Assembly (NCBI GenBank): GCA_937873275.1
Contig: CALMRC010000043.1
Coordinates: 1 to 36,650, forward strand
Reading direction: 5' to 3'
Length of the DNA: 36,650 nt
Source: an uncultured Spirochaetota bacterium
GTDB taxonomy: Bacteria; Spirochaetota; Spirochaetia; Treponematales; UBA12059
The translations under genes and the position numbers were made by a program. Below the pieces are notes generated by a model that did not search any database, had not been told where the DNA came from, and saw only the letters and a list, made by a program, of their open reading frames with translations. Below, one piece after another: positions 23,947 through 30,781 of the stretch (positions are counted from its first letter, which is position 1; the number at the start of each line of letters is the position of its first letter).

Positions 23947-25083
23947 ATGGACGACTCCTCGGCGCTGTCGATCCGGCCGGTGCGGACCCGGCGGGACTAT
24001 CGGGACTTTCTGAACCTGCCCCGGGGGATCTACCGGGACGATCCCGCCTGGGTCCCCCCGATCCGGCTGACCGAGCCGGGGGAGTACCGGCCCTCGGGCA
24101 ATCCCGTCCTGGCACGGTCGGAGCACGGGCTCTTCCTGGCCCGCCGGGGGGAACGGCCGGTGGGACGGATCGTCGCCTACGTCGACCCCCGGTTCAACGA
24201 GTATTACCGCTCCCGGATCGGATTCTTCGGGGCCTTCGAGTGCCGGGAGGACGGCGAGGCGGCGTGCGCGCTCTACGCGGCCGCGGAGGCGTGGATGGCG
24301 GAGCGGGGCATGGATTCTTCCCGGGGGCCGATCCACCCCTCCGCGGAGTGCTGGGGCTTCGTCGCCGACGGATTCGACCGGCCGCCGGTGTTTCTCTCGC
24401 CCCACAATCCCCCGTACTACGGCGCCCTCGCGGAGGCGGCTGGCTACGTCGGGGTCAAGGACCTCCTGGCCTACGAGGCGGACGCCCGGTCGGGCTACCG
24501 GATCCCGGAACGGTTCTCCCGGTTCGCGGCCCTCCACGCCTCCCGTTTTCCGGGCCTCGCGACCCGGCGCATCGACCCGGGCGCCCTGGACCGGGACGCC
24601 CGGCACATCCTGCGCATCCTGAACGAGGGGGTCGCGGAGAACTGGGGCTACGTGCCCGTGGAGGAGGACGAGATGACCTCGGTGCTCCGGAGGCTCCGTC
24701 CCTTCCTGGATCCCGACGCCGTCTGGTTCGTGGAGGCCGAGGGCGTTCCCGTGGCCTGCTGCCTGGGCTTCCCGGACGTGAACGTCGCGATCCGACGGAT
24801 GCGGGGGAGGCTCCTGCCCTCGGGGTTCCTGCGGCTATTGTCCGTTCGGCGGCGGGTCCGGGACTACCGTCTCTGGGGCCTGGCCGTCCTTCCCGCCTGG
24901 CAGGGCCGGGGCCTGGACGTCCTTCTGTACATGCGGCTCTTCGAGGCCCTGGCCCCCAAGGGGGTGCGCCTGGAGGCCAACTACATCCTGGAGGACAACC
25001 TGCGGATCCGGAACGCCCTGGAGAAGCTGGGGATGCGACCGGTCAAGACCTACCGGGTCTACGAGAAGGCCCTGGGCCGATGA
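23947..25083 (+). CDS. GNAT-like acyltransferase-fold protein
   Basis: The 378-aa product begins with RPVRTRRDYRDFLNLPRGIY followed by RDDPAWVPP. This opening is familiar from a family of bacterial proteins usually annotated as GNAT-like. Its C-terminal part has VLPAWQGRGLDVLLYMRLFE, then LEANYILEDNLRIRNALEKL and GMRP. That is a GNAT acetyl-CoA-binding segment with the late N-R-x-x-x-x-L-E-K-x-G motif. The substrate is unknown. The track starts at 23827, but the ATG at 23947 has GGAGA upstream, and the preceding 40 codons run through the twin hairpins and look non-coding. Its stop overlaps the next start (ATGA), so it is translationally coupled to the metallopeptidase-barrel gene. Confidence 0.8.
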   Translation: MDDSSALSIRPVRTRRDYRDFLNLPRGIYRDDPAWVPPIRLTEPGEYRPSGNPVLARSEHGLFLARRGERPVGRIVAYVDPRFNEYYRSRIGFFGAFECREDGEAACALYAAAEAWMAERGMDSSRGPIHPSAECWGFVADGFDRPPVFLSPHNPPYYGALAEAAGYVGVKDLLAYEADARSGYRIPERFSRFAALHASRFPGLATRRIDPGALDRDARHILRILNEGVAENWGYVPVEEDEMTSVLRRLRPFLDPDAVWFVEAEGVPVACCLGFPDVNVAIRRMRGRLLPSGFLRLLSVRRRVRDYRLWGLAVLPAWQGRGLDVLLYMRLFEALAPKGVRLEANYILEDNLRIRNALEKLGMRPVKTYRVYEKALGR

Positions 25084-27833
25084 GGTTCCGAGCCCGGGCC
25101 GTCCTCCTCGCGCTCCTCGCCGCCCTGGCCGCGGTCCCCGCGGCCGCGGACCTGGTCGCCCAGAACCGCCCCCTCCGGACGATCCGGACCGAGTGGTTCG
25201 ATATCACCTTTCCCGGGGACCTCCGGGACACGGCCGAGCGTCTGGCGGCCTTCGCGGACGACGCGTACCGCGAAACCGCCGCCATCCTGGGTACGGAGCC
25301 GCGGCTCCGGTTTCCCGTGGTCCTCAGTCCCGACGCGGACGGACCGAACGGGTACTATACCGTATGGCCCCGCCGCAGGATCGTGCTCTTCCTCCGGGCC
25401 ACGGACCCGAACGACGGCTTCGGCTGGCAGGCCGACGACCTGCGTGCCCTCTTCCGGCACGAACTGACCCACGCGGTCTCCCTGACGATCCGGCCTCCCT
25501 TCTGGGATTTCATGGCCGCGGCCTTCGGCGACGCCGCGGGGATCTCGTACTACACGACCCCGGCCAGCCTGGCGGAGGGGGTTTCGATAGCCGTGGAGGG
25601 GATGGACGGCCGCGGCCGGGCGGCGGACCCCGGGACGGCGGACGAGCTCCGCCGGGACGCCCGGGAGGGGCGGTTCAAGACCTTCTGGGAAGCCGCGGGA
25701 GCCTGGGACCGCTACCCGTACGGCCGGGTTCCCTATTCCTACGGGGCCCTCTTCACCCGGTACCTCCTCGAGGCGTACGGCGAGGAGCCCTACCGGGAGC
25801 TTTGGCGCCGGATGGGTCGGGGCCTGGTCCTGCCGGGGCTCGGGGATTTCCTTTTCCTCCGGGGCGTCTTCCGTCGGGTGTACGGCCTTCCCCTGTCCGA
25901 GGCCTGGGATGACTTCGAGGAGCGGATGACCCCGACCGCCCCGGTCTCGGAGCCGGAGCGCCTGACGCCGCCCGGGATCCTGACGGCCCTCGCGGCCGGG
26001 GGCGGGACGGTCTGGTGGTCCGACGGGACCGCCCGGCGAATCCGGGGCCGGGACGCCCGGACCGGCCGTTTGGCCGCTTCCCTCCCCGGGGACGGGTCGG
26101 TCGCCCGGATCGCCGTCTCCCCGGACGGCCGCTTCCTCTTGATCTCCCATTCGGCGGAGGAGGGCGGGGCGGACCGGCTCGTCCTCCGGACGGTCGACCT
26201 GGAGGACGGGCAGTCCCGGGTCCTGCCGTACCGGGGGCTCCGGGACGGGGCCTGGGCGGGGGAGGACATCCTGGCCGTCCGGGCGGATATCGGGGCCGCC
26301 TCCCTGGTCCGGATCCGGGGCGGCCGGGAGGAGGTCCTGGTCCCGGGCGGCCCCTCCCGGACCTGGGCCTCCCCCTGCGCATCCCCGGACGGCCGGCGGA
26401 TCTACGCCCTGCTCCGGGAGGACGGGGAGGTGTCCGTGGTCCGGCTCCCCGCCCCCCCGGAATCCGGGTCGGCTCCGCCCGGCCTCGAGCGGCTCGCCCT
26501 CCCCGACGGCTTCGAGGCGGTGCGGGACCTCTCCGTAGACGGGGACGGAACCCTCCGGTTCTCCTGGCACGACGGCCGGGCCTACCGGACCGCGGAGCTC
26601 CGGGGGGACCGGCTCCGCTACCCGGCCGAGGCCTATGCCGGGGGGACGCGCCGGGCCGCGGCCGCGGGAGCCCGAGTCTTCTTCCTGGGGGAGTATTCCG
26701 AGGGGATAGTCCTATGCGCGGTACCGGAAGGCGCGGCCTGGGAGGAAGTTCCCGTCACGTGGCATCCCGATACCGGCGTCCCCGAGGGAGGGACTCCCCC
26801 GGTTCTCCCGGCGTCCCCGGACCCGCCGGAGTCCCGTCCGTATTCTGTCCTCCCGGGCCTGGTCCCCGGCGTCCGCTATCCCGCGGTCCGTCTCTCCTCG
26901 GAGGGACTCTGGGCCCTCGGGGTCGGGGCCGCGGGGGGGGATCCCGCGGAGACCTTCTCCTGGACGGCGGGAGCCCTCTGGGTCCCGGACCTGGAGGCCG
27001 CGGACCTGGAATGGGCGGTGGAGTTCACGGCCTTCCCGGCGGTCCTCACCCTGTCCGCCTCGGACCGGTTCGAGCCCGGCGTCTCCGGGGCGGTCCGGAC
27101 CTCCCGGGCGGGCCTGTCCGCGTTCCGGCATCGTTCCTTGTACGGGGGCTTCGAACTCTCCGCGGGAGCCGGGGCGGAAGCCCTGTGGTTCACCTCCCTC
27201 TCGCCCGGGGAGGACCCCTACGGTCCCCGGGACGCCGTCCTGGCGGCCGGGACCGCCGAGGCCTCCTTCGGGTGCCGGGCCTACGACATCCGGAAACCCG
27301 CGGCCCTCCGGGGGGCCGGCCTGACCCTCGGGCTGTTCGGGGCCCGGGTCCTTCCTCCGGGGACTCCGGAAAGCCTCGCGGGCGTCGAGGGCTCCCTGAG
27401 ACTCCGGGCCCTGCCCCTGGCGGCGGCCCTGGACCTGCACGGGGCGGCCTCCCTCTCCCCGGGTCTTTCCTACGGGACCCGGGGGCGGGTCTTCGCGGGC
27501 TTCTCGGGGGAGGCGGGGTATCCCTGCTACGACGCCTACCCGGGCGCGGGATCCGGCCCCGGGTACCTGTACGCCGACGCCTCGGTCTCCCCGGTCGTAC
27601 TGGAGATCCAGGGCCGGCTCGGGCCCGTGCATCTGCGGCGCCTCGTTCTGTCGGCGGGGCTCCGGGGGGCGTGGGCCGGCGGGGATCCCCTGGGGTCGGC
27701 CTACGCCCGGGCCGCCCTGGAATTCGCCCCCCTCCTGGGCCAGTACGCCCGGCTCCGCCCCCGGGCCTGGGCGGAGGCGGAGTACATCCCGGACCGGGTG
27801 CTCCTGCGCTGGGCGGTGGAGCTGCCGTTGTGA
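25080..27833 (+). CDS. Metallopeptidase / beta-propeller / outer-membrane barrel protein
   Basis: The track joins this to a long shadow frame. The real start is the ATG at 25080, overlapping the previous stop, giving 917 aa. A signal peptide (RAVLLALLAALAAVPAAA) is followed by a gluzincin-type zinc site: H127-E-L-T-H131, then E166 in LAEGVSIAVEG, 35 residues later. This fits a peptidase MA-like domain to about residue 290. Residues about 300-600 contain TolB/WD-type propeller blades (AVSPDGRFLLIS, ASPDGRRIYALL, VDGDGTLRFSWHDG). The last 300 residues are Gly/Ala-rich amphipathic strands ending AYARAALEFAP ... LRWAVELPL, resembling an outer-membrane barrel. It is probably a surface or periplasmic protease tethered by its own barrel. 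The zinc ligands are complete, so activity is plausible. Its substrate is unknown. Confidence 0.85.
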   Translation: MRFRARAVLLALLAALAAVPAAADLVAQNRPLRTIRTEWFDITFPGDLRDTAERLAAFADDAYRETAAILGTEPRLRFPVVLSPDADGPNGYYTVWPRRRIVLFLRATDPNDGFGWQADDLRALFRHELTHAVSLTIRPPFWDFMAAAFGDAAGISYYTTPASLAEGVSIAVEGMDGRGRAADPGTADELRRDAREGRFKTFWEAAGAWDRYPYGRVPYSYGALFTRYLLEAYGEEPYRELWRRMGRGLVLPGLGDFLFLRGVFRRVYGLPLSEAWDDFEERMTPTAPVSEPERLTPPGILTALAAGGGTVWWSDGTARRIRGRDARTGRLAASLPGDGSVARIAVSPDGRFLLISHSAEEGGADRLVLRTVDLEDGQSRVLPYRGLRDGAWAGEDILAVRADIGAASLVRIRGGREEVLVPGGPSRTWASPCASPDGRRIYALLREDGEVSVVRLPAPPESGSAPPGLERLALPDGFEAVRDLSVDGDGTLRFSWHDGRAYRTAELRGDRLRYPAEAYAGGTRRAAAAGARVFFLGEYSEGIVLCAVPEGAAWEEVPVTWHPDTGVPEGGTPPVLPASPDPPESRPYSVLPGLVPGVRYPAVRLSSEGLWALGVGAAGGDPAETFSWTAGALWVPDLEAADLEWAVEFTAFPAVLTLSASDRFEPGVSGAVRTSRAGLSAFRHRSLYGGFELSAGAGAEALWFTSLSPGEDPYGPRDAVLAAGTAEASFGCRAYDIRKPAALRGAGLTLGLFGARVLPPGTPESLAGVEGSLRLRALPLAAALDLHGAASLSPGLSYGTRGRVFAGFSGEAGYPCYDAYPGAGSGPGYLYADASVSPVVLEIQGRLGPVHLRRLVLSAGLRGAWAGGDPLGSAYARAALEFAPLLGQYARLRPRAWAEAEYIPDRVLLRWAVELPL

Positions 27834-27836
27834 GGG

Positions 27837-27864
27837 GTGGACCGTGGACGGGGGTCGGTGGACG
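27837..27864. repeat. Heptamer array D1 (minus orientation)
   Basis: The units are GTGGACC, GTGGACG, a degenerate GGGGTCG and GTGGACG, starting 3 nt after the stop of the metallopeptidase gene. It faces array D2 (27937-27964) in opposite orientation, so the two can pair over about 28 nt around a 72-nt loop. Confidence 0.8.
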
Positions 27865-27936
27865 GAAATGGCCACAGGACGCGGAGGAATACACCGCATA
27901 GGCGTGGCAGTTCCCCGTGAAACTTATATCACTCCC

Positions 27937-27964
27937 GTCCACTGTTCACCGTCCACCGTCCACA
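27937..27964. repeat. Heptamer array D2, GTYYACN x4
   Basis: The units are GTCCACT, GTTCACC, GTCCACC and GTCCACA. The array ends 4 nt before the -35 element of the cNMP-GGDEF operon promoter and is inverted relative to D1. Confidence 0.85.
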
Positions 27965-27968
27965 GTTC

Positions 27969-27998
27969 TTGACCCCGCCCTCCCGCCGCCCCTATACT
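27969..27998 (+). promoter_or_regulatory. Sigma70-type promoter of the cNMP-GGDEF operon
   Basis: TTGACC (27969-27974) and TATACT (27993-27998) are 18 bp apart. AAAGGAGG follows before the ATG at 28020. Array D2 abuts the -35. Confidence 0.7.
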
Positions 27999-28019
27999 CC
28001 CCGAAAGGAGGACCGGAGT

Positions 28020-29063
28020 ATGCCGCAGGCTTCCTCGGGACCCGCCGCGGACCCCGGGCTTCCGGGGATGCTGAGAAAGGCGGAAATCTTCTCGTCCCTG
28101 CTGGACGACGACCTGGCCTACGCGGCCTCCCGGGTCGGCATCCTGCGTCTCTCCAAGGGACAGCGCCTCTTCGAGGCGGGCCAGAAGGCGTCCCGGTTCT
28201 ACGTGATCCGCTCCGGCGGCATCCGGGTATTCCGTCCCCGTCCGGACGGCGGGGAGGACGACATGGCCCTCTTCGCGTCCGGGGACGTCCTGGGGGACTT
28301 CGACTTCGCCCGGGGGGCCGAGTACGACGCCGGGGCCGAGGCGGTGGAGGACACGGAGCTCGTCGTCTTCCCCCGCATGGATCTCACCTTCGACGACCTC
28401 GCCCGGGAGCGGCCGGACGCCGCGGCCCGGCTGCTCCTTCGCTCCCTGGCCATGATCTCCGGCCGGCTGCGGGCCACCCACAAGCTGATATCCGAGAACG
28501 CACCCTGGGTGCGGGAACTCCACCGGCAGGCCTACGAGGACCCGGGCACCGGGCTCTGGTCCAAGGCCTTCCTGGACGAGGAGCTTCCCCGGTACCTCGT
28601 CTCCCCGACGGCCCTCGTCCTGATCAAGCCGGACCGGTTCAAGATTCTGGTGGATTCCCGGGGCCACGCCGCCGGGGACGAGGCCATGGCGCGCATCGCG
28701 GCGGTCCTCCAGTCCTCGGTCCGGGCCCTGGGCCGGGGCTGGGCGATCCGGGTGCGCAGCAACGAGACCGCCGTCGTGGTGCCGGGCTGCCCGCGGGAGA
28801 CCGCCGCGGAGCTGGCCCGGTCCGTGGCGGACGGGATCGCGGACCTGGAGCCCGTTCCGGCGGCCCGAGGCGTCCCCTTCTTCGAATTCACGGCCTCGGT
28901 GGTCCATTCCGTCTGGCCCCGGGACGGGGATGACTGGAAGGAACTTTTCCAGAGATCCCAGGAATGCCTGATGGCCGTCTGGGGCGAGGGGGGCCGGCGG
29001 ATCCTGGCGGTACCCCCGGGACTCCGGACTTCGCCGTCCTCCTCCGCGGGGAGGGTCCCGTGA
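28020..29063 (+). CDS. cNMP-binding-fold protein with degenerate GGDEF domain
   Basis: I place the start at ATG 28020, with AAAGGAGG upstream, not at the track's TTG 27969, which lies in the promoter. The 347-aa protein has an N-terminal CRP-like sensor fold (LFEAGQKASRFYVIRSGGIR ... GDVLGDFDF) and a C-terminal GGDEF-type domain (DPGTGLWSKAFLDEELPR ... LIKPDRFKILVDSRGHAAGD). In the first, the phosphate-binding cassette lacks the usual G-E-x-A ... R-T/S-A-T residues. In the second, the GGDEF motif is replaced by RVRSNETAVV. It is therefore probably neither a cyclic-nucleotide binder nor a cyclic-di-GMP synthase, but a regulatory partner. Its TGA overlaps the GTG of the next gene, which encodes an intact version. 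Confidence 0.87.
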   Translation: MPQASSGPAADPGLPGMLRKAEIFSSLLDDDLAYAASRVGILRLSKGQRLFEAGQKASRFYVIRSGGIRVFRPRPDGGEDDMALFASGDVLGDFDFARGAEYDAGAEAVEDTELVVFPRMDLTFDDLARERPDAAARLLLRSLAMISGRLRATHKLISENAPWVRELHRQAYEDPGTGLWSKAFLDEELPRYLVSPTALVLIKPDRFKILVDSRGHAAGDEAMARIAAVLQSSVRALGRGWAIRVRSNETAVVVPGCPRETAAELARSVADGIADLEPVPAARGVPFFEFTASVVHSVWPRDGDDWKELFQRSQECLMAVWGEGGRRILAVPPGLRTSPSSSAGRVP

Positions 29064-30058
29064 GCCGCCTGACGGATTTCCTGGGGTCAACCGCCCTCTT
29101 CTCCGGCATGAGCGGCCTGGAACTCAAGGCGGTCGCGGAGCTCCTCAAGCGGCGGGAATGCCCCCGGGATACCGTGATCTTCCGGGAGGGCGAGCGGGGC
29201 CGGGAGCTCTATATCGTCCTGTCCGGCAAGGTCGGGTCCTTCGTGACCCAATCGGACGGAACCCGCCGCAGGATCTACGAGTTCGGGCCGGGGCGCTTCT
29301 TCGGGGAGATGGCCATCGTGGAGGGCGAGCCCCGCTCGGCGACCTGTTGGGCCGAGGAGGATACGACCCTCCTGGTGCTGGAGGGGATCGATTTCTACCG
29401 CCTGGTCTTCGACTATCCGATGATCGGGCTCAAGCTCCTGTCCTCCATCGCCCGGGTGATGGTCTCCTGGCTGAACGAGTCCTCCCGCTTCCTGAACGAC
29501 CTGGTCCGGTGGGGGGAGACCGCCCGGAGGCGGGCCGTGGAGGACGCCCTCACGGGGCTCTTCAACCGCCGCTTCCTGGAGGAGACCCTGGCCAACCGCT
29601 TCACCGCGGGCCTGGGATCCGGGCGGCGCCTGGCCCTGGTCATGCTCGACCTGGACCACTTCCGGGACATCAACGGCGCCTTCGGGCCGGCGGCCGGGGA
29701 CGCGGCGATCAAGGCCGCGGGGGCGGCCTTCCGCCAGGCCCTCCGGGACGGGGACGTGGCCGCCCGCCTGTCCGGGGACGAATTCGCCTTCCTCCTGCCG
29801 AACACGGGCATGGACGAGGCCCTGGCCGTGGCCGAGCGCCTCCGGAGGCGGGCGGAGGAAGTCCGCCTGGAGCTCCGGGCCGCCGCGGGAGGCCCGGCCT
29901 CGAAGGTTCGGATCACCGCGAGCCTGGGGGTCGCGGTGGCCCCGGACCACGCCGGATCCCCGGACGCCCTGATCGCCACCTCGGACCGGGCCCTATACGC
30001 CGCCAAGGAATCCGGCCGCAATCGCGTGGCAGGACCGAGAGGACCCTCCCGGTCATGA
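29060..30058 (+). CDS. cNMP-binding diguanylate cyclase, intact active and I-site
   Basis: The 332-aa protein begins at GTG 29060, overlapping the upstream stop as GTGA, with GGGGAGGG before it. The track's 28964 start lies inside the upstream gene. An N-terminal cNMP-binding domain (about 5-130) has a good phosphate-binding cassette, FFGEMAIVEGEPRSATCWA. After a helical linker comes a GGDEF domain (about 160-325) with DALTGLFNRRF, MLDLDHFRDINGAFG and the active-site variant SGDEF (238-242). RDGD (229-232) lies exactly five residues before it and fits the RxxD inhibitory site for product feedback. It is thus probably a cyclic-nucleotide-responsive diguanylate cyclase. Its neighbour upstream is a degenerate version of the same design. 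Its TGA overlaps the next ATG. Confidence 0.92.
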   Translation: MSRLTDFLGSTALFSGMSGLELKAVAELLKRRECPRDTVIFREGERGRELYIVLSGKVGSFVTQSDGTRRRIYEFGPGRFFGEMAIVEGEPRSATCWAEEDTTLLVLEGIDFYRLVFDYPMIGLKLLSSIARVMVSWLNESSRFLNDLVRWGETARRRAVEDALTGLFNRRFLEETLANRFTAGLGSGRRLALVMLDLDHFRDINGAFGPAAGDAAIKAAGAAFRQALRDGDVAARLSGDEFAFLLPNTGMDEALAVAERLRRRAEEVRLELRAAAGGPASKVRITASLGVAVAPDHAGSPDALIATSDRALYAAKESGRNRVAGPRGPSRS

Positions 30059-30687
30059 TCGAGTACGTCGTCTCCGCCAACATCGACGACCGGGTCCTCC
30101 GGAGGGCCGCGGACCTCCTGGGCAAGGGGGGCGTGGTCGCCTTCCCCACGGACACCAGCTGGAGCCTGGGCTGTTCCATCGCCTCCAAGGACGGGATCGT
30201 CAAGCTCAAACGCCTGGTGGGCCGGGAGGCGGACGGTCCCCTCACGGTGATCTGCTCGGCCCTCCAGCAGGTGTCCGAGCTCTGCGAGCTGGACACGGTC
30301 TCCTTCCGGGCCATCAAGCGCCTGGTCCCGGGGCCCTACGTCTTCATCCTCCCCTCCACGAACCGGGCGGCCAAGGACTTCGACCTCCGCCGGAGCGAGC
30401 TGGGGGTCCGCATCCCCGAGAATCCCGTGCCCTGCGCCCTGGTGGACGCCCTGGGACTTCCCCTCCTGTCCGTGACCGCCAAGCGGACCCTCCTGGGCAT
30501 GAATCCCCGGGACGCCGAGTTCCCGGAGGAGCTCCTCTTCTCCGGGGGCTGGGAGATCGACGGCGTGCCGGGGATCGACCTGGTCCTGGACCCGGGGGAG
30601 GAGCAGGAACGCCGGATCTCCACGGTCCTGGACATGCGGGGCGGGGGGATCGAGGTGCTTCGCCGGGGGGCCGGGGACTACCCCTAG
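30055..30687 (+). CDS. YrdC/Sua5-family protein, YciO-type
   Basis: The 210-aa protein has the YrdC fold signature: KGGVVAFPTDTSWSLGCSIA, GPLTVICSALQQVSELCELD, VPGPYVFILPSTNRAAKDF and LGVRIPENPVPCALVDALG. This family includes TsaC/Sua5, which makes threonylcarbamoyl-AMP for tRNA t6A. The pattern SLGC...A.KDGIVKLKRL...FRAIKR..PGPYVFIL looks closer to YciO than to TsaC. I therefore do not assign tsaC, though it may do that job if it is the only family member in the genome. The ATG at 30055 overlaps the previous TGA (ATGA), placing it as third gene of the cNMP-GGDEF operon. It ends about 95 nt before the ABC-F gene, which has its own promoter. Confidence 0.85.
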   Translation: MIEYVVSANIDDRVLRRAADLLGKGGVVAFPTDTSWSLGCSIASKDGIVKLKRLVGREADGPLTVICSALQQVSELCELDTVSFRAIKRLVPGPYVFILPSTNRAAKDFDLRRSELGVRIPENPVPCALVDALGLPLLSVTAKRTLLGMNPRDAEFPEELLFSGGWEIDGVPGIDLVLDPGEEQERRISTVLDMRGGGIEVLRRGAGDYP

Positions 30688-30742
30688 TCCGGCCGTCATC
30701 CGGACCCTCGTCCCGGATCCGGCCCTCCGGCCCCGGGCCGCC

Positions 30743-30770
30743 TTGTAGCGGACGGCCCCTTCGGTATACA
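30743..30770 (+). promoter_or_regulatory. Promoter of the ABC-F gene, near-leaderless
   Basis: TTGTAG (30743-30748) and TATACA (30765-30770) are 16 bp apart. The -10 ends 11 nt before the ATG at 30782, so the leader would be only about 5 nt, and no Shine-Dalgarno sequence is visible. Confidence 0.55.
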
Positions 30771-30781
30771 GTCCACCCCGC

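Noticed and set aside
23187-25079. Upstream two-fifths of the 1548-aa plus-strand ORF
   Set aside because: It is Pro/Arg/Gly-rich shadow sequence antisense to yigZ and out of frame with the GNAT-like gene. The real protein begins at the ATG at 25080 with a signal peptide.
30055-30687. Calling the YrdC-family gene tsaC
   Set aside because: The sequence pattern looks closer to YciO, whose role in t6A formation is not established, so I kept the family-level name.
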